Source: Galerina marginata (lineage: Eukaryota; Basidiomycota; Agaricomycetes; Agaricales; Galerinaceae). Taken from it: 64,000 nt of DNA. The stretch covers positions 62,001 through 126,000 of the forward strand of contig JAECYW010000011.1 of NCBI GenBank assembly GCA_023014335.1, written 5' to 3'. Below are positions 44,388 through 54,300 of this stretch, one piece after another (positions within the stretch are counted from its first letter, which is position 1; each line of letters begins with the position of its first letter). The notes beneath the pieces are model-generated. The model was not told where the DNA came from and searched no databases. It worked only from the letters and a program-made list of their open reading frames with translations. A program made the translations under genes and the position numbers.

Positions 44388-47300
44388 CTATCGGCGACCC
44401 CTATTCAATGCCCTGCACACCACTAATATATCCCTATCAATTCCATAAGTTCCCCTTGGACGCCAGAATGTTGTGAGATGAGAGATGACATGGGCTGGCT
44501 CGACAATAACCAGATTGTCTGAGAGTTTTGCATCCACAACATGGGTTTCAAACCCTAAAAACTGAGAAAAAGGTGCTTTTGAATCTTCTGGAGGGGGAAG
44601 GCGCTGGTGTGGGCGAATTACAAAAAATGTGCGCTTTGAAGCCTCCAATGGAAGAACCCAAATTGATTGAATAGATCCAGTTCCCTGAGTGCGGGTTAAA
44701 GGATTATAAAAAAGAATACCACTATTTCCCAGATGTGATCTCTGACAGCTGAAGGTGCATTCACCACGGTGTACCTGTAGTGGCCGCTCAGCTCGTGGCG
44801 GGAGAATATTACTGTTGAGTGGATGCGGCATGTTATAGCATGAGCGATAGGGTCTCCCAGTGTGCTGCAGATAGTAGAGCAAGGCATTATATTCTGTATC
44901 TGTTAGAAGTGGGGCCTTCATTAGCATTTCTGAAATTGCAATTGAGTTGAGAGGGGTGGATGGGTCATCAATAGATTCTTTAGTAGGCTCCAAAATATTT
45001 GCGAGTGCTGTTGATCCATCCGTGAGTTTGTCATGCAACAAAGCTTCCAAACGACCACGTCGACTGAGCTGGCGCAGCATTGTGAGATCTAAATCTCCTA
45101 CAGAATAACATTAGAAGCAAAAAATTTTGACAGGAAAAAAAAAAACATACTTGGTCTTTCATTTGTACTAATATCTTGTAACATTCCATTAATCCGTTCA
45201 CCCAAAAACTCGCTTAAACCAGCCAACGGACCCCAGTATTTCAGTTTATCGCCATTATGCATGGCAAAATGGTGGTTGGGTTTAGATCGAAAATGAGGAA
45301 ACAGTTGTTGGATTGCAGTTCGATAATGAATATAGTGAGCAGTATAGGCATCAGCTTGGGCAATAGAGGTTTTGAATGATGCAATGATATTTGTCGCCGA
45401 AAGAAGATGGTGGAAGCACTCCAAGTGTGCACGATCAAGAGTAGATGAATCAGGAAAATGCCAAAATTCAGGGATAATAAGAGGAAATATGCAAGTGAAT
45501 AGAGTTAGATACTCATGAGCTTTGAGCTTGCCATGGCCTGGTTCTCCAAGGTTAATTGGTGGCCGTTGAACCCAAGTAGGTAGTGTAATATCACGAATAC
45601 AACCTCGAATAGCCTGAAGCTGTCCATCAGTAAATTGAAATGATGAGTCGTCAAGTGGATGTGGAGGAATATAATCAGAATCATCATGATTGTGGTCATC
45701 ACTCTCATCATGTTCTGGCATAAACAGCAGTTGAGTTGGGGTTGTTGGTGAGGATGGAGATGGAGAAGGTGGGTCCAAAGATGGAGAAGCAGATGATGGA
45801 GGGAAAGTGTGTTCCATTGCCCAGGCTGCTGCGGCATCATGCTCAGCAGCCTCTTGTAAAAGCTCCTCTAGCTCAGAGGCAGAGTCCGACCTGTCTGACT
45901 CTGTCCACTGCTCATCAGCTTCTACTGCTCCAACTTTCTGTTCGTCCTTTTCATCCCGTCCGATACCCCAAAGTGTACGAAGATGGTGCTTCAGGATACC
46001 TTCAATCCAGTTATGCATAAAACCAAGAATAGTGTGTTGCACAGGGTCCCAGTATGGTAGACGATGCATAGAAGTCCACCGAACACCTGTTAGAGTTTCC
46101 TGTGCTGCTCGGCCAGATTTGGTAGTGGTGTTCTGCCATTCATCTGCCTGTGCCCATACTTCTGCACCATTTCGAGCCTCCCAGGAATTAAGATCAAGAT
46201 CTTCAATATCTGCCAGTGGAGAAAGACAGAAGGAGCAGTACATATTGGCAGCATGCGCTAAAAAGCCAGAAACTTTGTTGTTTGCTTGCAGATCAGCAAT
46301 AAGAGGTACAACTTTTATTGGGACCAGAATTCCATCCGGATGCTTGAATGTGGGTAAAATTTGGCCAGAAGTTGTGTTATACTTGGAAATAGATTCGATA
46401 ATAGGATCAAGCAGATGAGAGATAGTAGTGGTGCCAGGTGCATTAGGTGTGGGGGTTATGGCCACAATAAAAATATTTTCTGGTTGATAACGCAAATGGA
46501 TGGGTAAATTCAAGCAATACAGCATAATGTTTCCAGAAGATGCTTGTTAGCCTAATTATATACAAGGATGTAAGCTTCATATTCCATTGCTGGACATTTA
46601 CATACCTGCTGTTTTATTAGTATATGGGTTGAACCAATCAACATATATGGCAAAGATAAGGTGGTGAGAAGAGTTAAAAGAGCCATAAATATCCTTCCAT
46701 GCAGGGCTGTCTTGAACATCATGCATATCGCCACCCAATGCACCAGATAAATTGGTTTGATAGCGGTGAAATGTTTTTTCAAGGCTTTCAGCAATAATTT
46801 GACGTGATAAAAAGAAACGAAGCCAGGAGTCAAATGATTGAAGGGTATAGAGACAGCGTGGAACCCATTTAGGACCCCGGCGAGTATTCTGTTGTTTCCA
46901 TAGATCTGTCCTACAAGGCTGGGACCGCGGGGATGCTTTCCATTGACATGTCCAAGGAATTGGAGAAGGATGTAGGGAGAAACAGCGAGGGCAGCAGGCT
47001 ATCCGAGTAATATCTGGCTCAATAGAGCAGAATTTATAAGCAGTACAGAGATCAGAAGGGATCTTAACATCTGAAAGTGTAACATTGAATCCTGATGCAA
47101 GAAGGGCCAATTCAATAAGTTTGAGGGTTGTTGAAAGAATTACTTGGATAGATTTAAGGAGAGTATTTGCTGCAGAACGGCTCATGTGTGCCTTGAGATG
47201 GAGCCAGACCACAACAATGGCAACCATTTGAACAATGATTGTTGAAGGAAAGAGAATGTCTGGAAAGCAGTCTCAACATCTCAATATCTTGATCTAGTAG

Positions 47301-47528
47301 AGAAGAAAATTCCAGACCTTTTTTCTGGCTTATATTAATCTCAACTGGCTGCAAAGGTGGCAAGTTGTCTTGTCTGGGTGGTGGAAATGATTGTTTGCTG
47401 CCTCTGTGGTCAGACTTCACATGCTTTGAACGAGTTGATACATCCACATATTGGCCAGGCTGTTGAAACCCATTGATAGTCACTGTTTTTTTCTGACAGT
47501 AGCTACAGACGCACAGTACTTGGGGCAT
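44388..47528 (-). CDS. CACTA transposase, tnp2 family
   Basis: DDE-type transposase for the element. The start at Met 47528 (PQVLCVCSYCQKK, with a CX2C finger) is typical of the family. Then follow VVVWLHLKAHMSRSAANTLL; an ACCPRCFSL zinc motif; TDLWKQQNTRRGPKWVPRC; DSWLRFFLSR; DDIQDSPAW-like HDVQDSPAW; YVDWFNPYTNK; an intron; then VPLIADLQANNKVSGF, YCSFCLSPLADIEDLDL, TGVRWTSMHRLPYWDP, FMHNWIEGILKHHLRTLWGIGR, an acidic linker, and the C-terminal region. The last intron (about 45108-45161) joins in phase to DLDLTMLRQLSRRGRLEALL. No disabling mutation was found, although the first intron (near 47255-47315) is inferred. Its 3' end faces the companion gene's 3' end with 112 bp between stop codons. 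Confidence 0.88.
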
Positions 47529-47710
47529 GGAGAACGAAGACAAGTTGAAATTGCGTATATTGTTCAGTAATATTACCAATCTGCTTGGCAGTGATCACAT
47601 GTTCCATGTCACGCCGGACCCATTAACAAATCCAACCGTTGTCTCACTGTCCGCTGACCGCCACAGTCGCGGTTCAGATTTTACCGCCTCGAGGTTTGCC
47701 CCCAGTGTGA

Positions 47711-47935
47711 CACGCACTTTTTTCGCTGGTTATACTCCTAAAATTCCCCCCTGTAATCGAGAAATTGGTGGCGTTATCGAGCATGAGCAATCCAAGCTTG
47801 TTGGTCGTAAAGAACAAAGAGGCGGAAACGTTAATTTGTCCTGCCCATTGCCTGCCCGTCACACTGCCTGCCTTGAGGCAGCTTTCTCATGTCGAGCTGA
47901 AAATAGAACAGCTGTGCCAATGAACGGGATATGAA
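47711..47935. repeat. 5'-flank segment shared by the two NACHT paralogues (copy 1)
   Basis: Matches 54078-54300: CGCACTTTTTTCGCTGGT, AATCCAAGCTTG-TGGTCGTAAAGAACAAA, GCCTTGAGGCAG, GAGCTGAAAATAGAA. It is the displaced upstream part of paralogue 1's flank, pushed 5.6 kb away by the CACTA insertion. Confidence 0.85.
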
Positions 47936-48544
47936 TGTATATTCGTTTACGCATAGCCAACGGGGCTGTGGTCAATACTTATCGTCTCCAAAAGGTGCCT
48001 GAAAGGCGCCGGCTACTGTTAGAATAATTCGAATTTCGGTGGCCAGCTTTGAGCCAACGATTTTCCGGCGTCAAATTATGCCGGCGCTTATTCACGGACT
48101 TTGTAGCCTATTACTTAATCTTCGAACATTCTCTTATTTATACTGAACTTCTTGAACAGAACGCAAAGCTCAAAGTTCAGCCAAAGCACTGAACCGTCCG
48201 ACGTGAATCCAGTTCGAGGTTCAAGCCAGGGTTGAGCCAGGGCTGAGGGGGGGGGGGCGGAAGTTCGAACCCTAACGGAGCTGAAGACACGAGAAGGAAT
48301 TTTTTGGAAGTTTTCGCGCAACCTGGGCAGAATTCATACTCTGTGAGCGGTTCTATCTCATTCACGACGGTGACTTGAACATTCACTGGCAGATTTTATC
48401 GCTCACGGTCATGAGAATGAAAAGTCGGAGATTCAATATTTGTTGAAAATTAGCTAAGCCAACCCTAAAGGTGGGGTAGATGTCGCGAGGAGCTCATCGC
48501 CTTTCCCATTGACGACGCTAATACGGCATCGCGCTTGCATAGCC
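47936..48544. other. no gene; G11 homopolymer
   Basis: Similarity to the paralogue 2 flank fades out past 48000. An 11-base G run sits at 48247-48257. Open frames on the minus strand (48115-48386) are short and without motifs. Confidence 0.4.
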
Positions 48545-49320
48545 TGTGTCAATTTTCATTCAGCATCTCGAACGACGCGGATAACCCCCATCCTGACGAA
48601 AATCTTGGGCCTGTAAAGTTGTGAAAAACCTGACAAGGTCTGAAATTTGGGGACATGAACCTGGCAATTGTATTCGGTACGTCAAATTTCCTGCCTCTCG
48701 TCCTTCAATTTTATCATTTTATCTCGCAGAGGACCAACCTGGACACGATGCAAAGCTGCATCAGTACCGCTTGTCCGACATCTGCGACATATTGCAGTTG
48801 TCAGTAGCAGCTCATGGTATGTCTTCGGACGGTCATTATCAATTGACTAATTCTTATTGGTGCTCTTTCTCGATGATAGCACGATGGCCAGAAAGACAGC
48901 AAGAAACATTATAGTTGCGGGAGGGCTGATGTTTGCCAGCGAAGACGATGCGTATGCGGACGCAGACGCAGACGATGTTGGGCCTGATGTCGACAACGAT
49001 GTGGTCCAGAACTTACGGACTGGATCCCAACACGTAACGATGTACGACTCTCTCTCTTCTCCATGTCTTCTCATACTGACACCCCACGCAGGGAAATTAC
49101 TCCATTCCACTCTCACCACACCCGCGACGGCAGCTCGCACTTTCGTCGTCCCCGTTCCCCCGTGCACTCCTCCCCTAGCTGCCCGCATCGCTCCTTCCGG
49201 CCTCTGGCGACCGTATTTCAGGTCTGCGCCAGTCAGTGCTTAGCCCCGGTGTGTCCCGCGGGGCCGGTGATATGATGTGCACAGACTCTCGCGCCGCTTG
49301 AGCTGAACCTCCTCGACCAC
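48545..49320. repeat. repeat family A, tandem unit 1
   Basis: Begins TCAATTTTCATTCAGCATCT and ends after the CGCACTTTCGTCGTCCCC region. The next unit starts again with TCAATTCTCCTTCGGCATCT at 49341. The two are diverged head-to-tail copies of about 800 bp. Confidence 0.65.
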
Positions 49321-49329
49321 CTTGCTTGC

Positions 49330-51550
49330 TTAGCATTTTTTGTCAATTCTCCTTCGGCATCTCGACTGACGCAGATCACCCTCATCCTGACGAAAAACTT
49401 TGGCCTGCAGAGTTGTGAAACTGACAAGGTTTAAAATTTGAACTTCGGGGTCATGAACCTGGCAATTGTAATTTGTATTCGGTACGTCAATTTTCCTGCC
49501 TCTCATCCTTCAGTTTTAATCTGGACGCGATGTAAAGCTACACCTGTACCGCTTACCCGACATCCGCGACATCTTGCATTTCTCAATGGCAGCTCATGGT
49601 ACGTCTCCCTCCTCATTATCAATTCACAAATCCTTATCCGATCTCTTTCTCGATGATAGCACACTGGCCAGAAAGACCTCAGGCCCATGAGCCAGTGTAG
49701 ACGCGGGATGGGTGGTGTTTGAGTCAGTTTGACGGCGACCTTGACACGGACGCGGACAATGTTTGGCCTGATGTCGACGACAGTGGGGTCCAGGACCTAC
49801 GGATCCTCGTAACAATGTACGAACCTCTCTTCTCTCTATGTCATCTCTTACTGACACCTCAGGTAGGGCAAATACCCAGTTCCCCTCGCACAGCACTGTC
49901 GATGGCAGCTTGCACTCGTCGCAATGCACTCCTCCTCCAACTTCCCCGACCCCGGCATTGCATTGTTCTTCCCGCCGCAGGCAACTGTAGCTCAAGCCTG
50001 CGCGACTCGTACCCACTTCCAACCGCATGGACGGTGGGAGTCTGTTGGTCCCCCTGCGGGATGGATGAGGGTGGGTGGCGGGGCTCTCACCCGCCGGTTG
50101 AGCTGTACCTCCCTGTCCAGAGGGCGCGGGGCGGTATAGTCATCAAGTTCTTAGTCGGGTCATGGGCAGGGTAGTATTCCGCTGCCACATATCGGGGCGT
50201 ACGACCTCGGCCCCCATGCACCTGCACCGACACCGACACCCGCATCAGCATCAGGACCAGAGCGTCGATATCGCGCCCCGCTCTTCCCACTGCCCTCCTC
50301 CCTGCTTCTGCTCTAGCACCAGTGGCCAAGGCGGTAAATTATAATCAAACAGCCAGCAAGTCCGCCTTCGTCTGCCCACTGCAGATGGGGCGGGGCCTAG
50401 CGCCAGCACGAGCACGAGCAGAGCGTCAACGCAAGCTACATCGCACTCTTTCCGCAGTTTTCGCCCTTGCCTTGCTCCTGCCCGCGTTTGCGCCCTTGTA
50501 GACCGGCTTTTGGTCTGGTCGCGCTGGAGGCTGAAGTCGACACACTTCTTTCTTCGCCTGCGAGATCGGGCCAGCCCGTTTTTTACAGCCACAGCGGCGG
50601 GTACGGTAAGGTGTAGTAGTGGACTCTGGCCCGGGAAGGCCGAATACTGATTAGATTAGATAGTATCAGTTAGCACATGTCCGTTTGTAGACAGATGCGG
50701 TCCAGTGACGAAGACATCCTGGCTTGCTGCCACTGCGTGCTTGCCTGACCGCGCGCTGCTCAACGCGCCTCCGAGCCTTCACAGACATGAGCTGCTGAGG
50801 TAGGTCTGATTGGCCTATCCCAACGGCACGTCCCTGGAAGCATGCATCCGCCGTTCCTGCCCGAGCAATGTTGAGGGTGTCGGTCGGGACTCGGGATGAC
50901 GGTGGGCAGGGCCTTCTCTGGAGGTTCGTTCTTTCTCATTTTCAATTTCATTTCTCCACCACACTTTCAGTCTGCTTCGTTCTCCTCGTTCCTCTATCCT
51001 CATTTTTTGTTCATTTTTTTCTTATTTCACGCTGTGTCTCATTTATGCTCGTAAATTCTTGTCGTTCCCCTATCCTCATTTTTTTTCGTTTTTTTCTTAT
51101 CTCTCTTGTCCCCATTGCATACCTGTTATACCCCCATCATATGTACTTACTTCTTTATCAGCCAGGATTGACAACACCGCGCGACCCGGAGCAGCTTCAA
51201 CCTTTTCTTCGGCACCAACCCAAGTCAAGACTCCAACAACGGCGGCCCTGCTTCTGGCGTGCCATCTATGCGACCTTTGGAACCCCTTTCCCGTCGAGGG
51301 TGTCGAAACTCAAGGAGGATAAATGTGTGCTGGATCTCGGCCGTTTCTGGAGGCTCCGTCCTACTTCTTTTCACTCAATCGCCTGAAACCTATCGTCATC
51401 GTCCTCGTACATTATTTCGTCGTTTGTACAATTACATTTTCGTGTTTTCTTTTTTCCTTCCCACCTTGTACTTCAATTTTTTTTCTTGTCTTCAGTGTAC
51501 ACCTGTTATACCCGCTCATATTTATTCTCGTTCTCTTGTTCAGCCAGCTT
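49330..51550. repeat. repeat family A, tandem unit 2 and longer continuation
   Basis: 49341-50130 repeats unit 1 (TATTCGGTACGTCAATTTTC, GACGGCGACCTTGACACGGA). 50160-50930 corresponds to 63540-63970 (CCCCCATGCACC, GCGTCAACGCAAGCT, GTCGGGACTCGGGATG, GGGCAGGGCCTTCTCTG). 51150-51380 corresponds to 38770-38930. Frames are short and differ between copies. The repeat abuts NACHT paralogue 2 at about 51556. Confidence 0.6.
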
Positions 51551-51559
51551 CTACAATAG

Positions 51560-54028
51560 TGAACATTGATCTCAACGGATATATAAAACTAGAGTAACTC
51601 ACTTTTAAATATTCAGAAACAGCTTCACGGAGTAGCTTCATCTCAGAGCACAGGTCGAATCCCCTTGGCTCCTTCTTGCAATCAAACATGTGACCGGCAA
51701 GCACTGCAAGCTCTGCCGTATAACTTGCGTTTGATAAATAGAAGGGAAGAGTCTGAATGGCGAATATATGACGCCTATTGTTGACAATGAGAATGAGTTT
51801 AAAGGTCGACGGATGCCGTGAAAATAAGCAGTAAAGTGCTCTGTATTTTTTGTCCCAACTGTTGTCCTCGGATAATCCATAGTCGTCTTCCAGTATTTCG
51901 TCGACATCGCTTTCCTTATGTATGTTTCCATAGTCTCTGCAGCATTTACAAATCAGAATGCTTAGTGAATTCCATTCTGGAGCTCGAATATTGGACTCAC
52001 AGATCTCTCTCGAAGATATACTTGAAGAGATGTACAGAGAGTGTTGTGTACATCATGCTATCCACAAAAAATCTCCCAGCACGTTCGGGATCAAGGAGGA
52101 ATCTTTGAAATTCAGCAAACTTTCCGTCCTCAATTGCTGAAAGGTTACGGAAGGTGTAAGGAAACATTTCCCCGATGACCCCTTCGAATGTGTCACCACT
52201 ATCTGCTTGGTCCAGGATCGCCAGTATTTGAGGATGTGTTGTCGCAGTAGCCAAATTTTCTGCAGTTTCACAAGTCGTCATATACCCCGGCGTTAATTCT
52301 AAACGACACAGTTCGTTCCACATTAAATCTTCAGCAACCGCCATGGAGTGGGAATGATGACCAGATAGACTTTTTCCAAAACCGAAATAGTCCTCCACAT
52401 TTACTTCCTTGAAAATTATTAGCAGCGGAAGACGTGCCAGACTGTGAATACGAACCTTGCTTTGAAACCAGCGATATAGGTTAAACATTTGACTACAGGG
52501 AGTATCGTTTTCCAGCCAATCGTTACCCAGAAAGGTGTTGCATTCGATCAACTTGACTACCCATCCCCGAAAGTCAAAATCAAAAAAATCAGCGAGTAGT
52601 TCTCTCGTTGCAGAGGATCGAGCACAGTGATATTCAAGGCCCATATGTGCAACGCGGGTGCTTATCATAGCAAGAAGAATAAGCTTGCAATATACGGAAC
52701 AGCTGGGGAATTACTGACAGTGTATTTGTGGTTGGAGTCCCTATGTTTATATGTCGCAGGCAGTGGAGTGCGATCCGTGCATGGGCTTTACCTTTATCTA
52801 AACAAAAATCTCTGGAACGAGTGGAATCCATGAGAAAGTCTTGAAGGGAGGCATGAAGGACATGAGGGCAGTCATCGTCTCCTTCCGTTGGGACGTCTAT
52901 CACAGAATGCAAGTCGATGAGGATGAGTTGAAAATCTCCACGAGGATATGATAGAAATGTCTCAATTTCACCCATATTCAAGATATTTCTACGGGGGAAC
53001 AGCAAGAGGATACTTAGAACTTCCATTGCCCTTGGAAGGTCCTCCACCACACTGAATATATGGCGGTAAAGAGAGTCAAGCTCGGCAAATGGAGTGTCAT
53101 CCCCAGCAGTAGTGGTACCTAAAATAATGTCAAGTCGTTCATTAGGCCTCCGGCGGGAGGATCTGACAAATTTGACAACTGTCGCAGCATAAATGAACTG
53201 CCCAGACGATTTACGAACCAGAACGTCGATAGCGTTTTCGGAGGGCCAATCACAAGGTAAATGCGAACGCAGTATGTGGGTCCTTTTCACAGATTCAAAG
53301 CTCTCAACCAAGAAGAGCTTAATATCGTCGTCTGGACTGTAGGTCTCATCTAACGTAAGGCGGGAAGTCATATCGAGTAGAGGTCGATTGTTGAAAGAAT
53401 CACGGATTGCTTGTCCAGGCCGGCTGGCAATAAGGAAGAGGAGGGGAATGCGGAATTTAAGAACGGAACGGGAGATAACTGTAAGAATATATCGCTGGAT
53501 ATCGGGAGTGCCACACTCATCCAGGCCATCGAGGACGATCAGCTTTGGATCCTCGGAATTGTCGGGACCTTGCTGCCAGTCACCGTGGACGAATACTTTC
53601 TCTAGAGGTTCAACGATGAGAGACTCCATTTGAGCCTCTAGAGAACGAGTGAAGATGGAAGGATCGGCTTCGAGTCCATCTTCCACATAGGCGCGCATCG
53701 GCGGGATCGCGATGAGAAGTTGATATGCCAGGGATGCAATCAGGCGCTCCTCGTTGTTGCGTCCAACTGCATATCGGGACCAGAAGAAACTCGCTGCCAA
53801 ACGTCCCCACTTATGAAACAATTCGGCGATTTCTTGCGCAATCGCGGATTTCCCTGCACCCGCGGGGCCGTTGAGCCACAAGATGAACGATGTCTTCTGT
53901 CCATCTTCGATCCAATCGATGATGGCCTGAATGACTGCTACGCGTGTTTGGGGGTGGCATTTTGGAGGGTCGTATCGTTCGGATGAGTTGTGGAAAGCGC
54001 CAGGAGCCATGTGCTTGCATAAAACATC
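51560..54028 (-). CDS. NACHT (STAND, NLR-like) protein, paralogue 2, 3'-truncated
   Basis: NLR-type NTPase, predicted intracellular sensor or switch. An intron acceptor precedes IDVLCKHMAP at about 54028. The NACHT exon runs 54010 (first Met) to 52719, with P-loop GPAGAGKS near residue 48 and Walker B LIVLDGLDECG. Intron 52661-52718; then an intact exon 52660-52001 encodes a helical region (ATRELLADFFDFDF, DYFGFGKSLSGHHSHSM, FAEFQRFLLDPERAGRFFVD, TTLSVHLFKYIF). Further homologous sequence (RGFDLCSEMKLLREAV) continues to about 51600, but the link is unresolved. Homology to paralogue 1 stops at about 51556, where repeat family A begins, so the last exon is missing. The upstream exon with any effector domain is not found. 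It could be a functional short NLR or an early-stage pseudogene. Confidence 0.7.
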
Positions 54029-54077
54029 TATGCCTGAAGGTAATACTGAGCTGTCAGAATGGTTGTAAACACTTAAT

Positions 54078-54300
54078 TCGCACTTTTTTCGCTGGTGATA
54101 CTCCTAAAATTTCCTCCTCTGATTGAAATGTTGCGGGCGTTGTGGAACATGAGTAATCCAAGCTTGCTGGTCGTAAAGAACAAAAGGGCAAGATCGAAAC
54201 GTTAGTTTGTCCTACTCGTCACCGTCACCTACTCGACACTGCCTGTCTTGAGGCAGTTCTCTCATGCCGAGCTGAAAATAGAATAGCTGTGTGAAAGGGA
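54078..54300. repeat. 5'-flank segment shared by the two NACHT paralogues (copy 2, empty CACTA site)
   Basis: Uninterrupted homologue of 47711-47935. The sequence just downstream (GAATGGTTGTAAACA at about 54057-54071) is the homologue of 42078-42092, so the two halves that CACTA separates in paralogue 1 are still adjacent here. Confidence 0.85.

Larger units (their letters stand above)
42097..47707. mobile_element. CACTA (EnSpm, tnp2-type) DNA transposon, complete, 5611 bp
   Basis: Termini CACTGGGGGCAAGCCTCGGG and, inverted at the right, CACTGGGGGCAAACCTCGAG: a terminal inverted repeat of about 25 bp with two mismatches. It is flanked by the 3-bp duplication TGA, the CACTA hallmark. It encodes an intact-looking tnp2 transposase (minus) and an intact four-exon companion gene (plus), which are convergent. 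The flank of NACHT paralogue 2 at 54060-54090 is the equivalent uninterrupted site. Confidence 0.95.

Noticed and set aside
45807..46418. Plus-strand 203-codon open frame
   Set aside because: It is antisense to the tnp2 transposase exon; the minus strand carries conserved family motifs throughout.
51990..52001. GTGAGT at the end of the NACHT helical exon as donor for a 24-nt intron (acceptor TCCAG)
   Set aside because: 24 nt is too short for a spliceosomal intron, and the resulting frame is not conserved between the paralogues.
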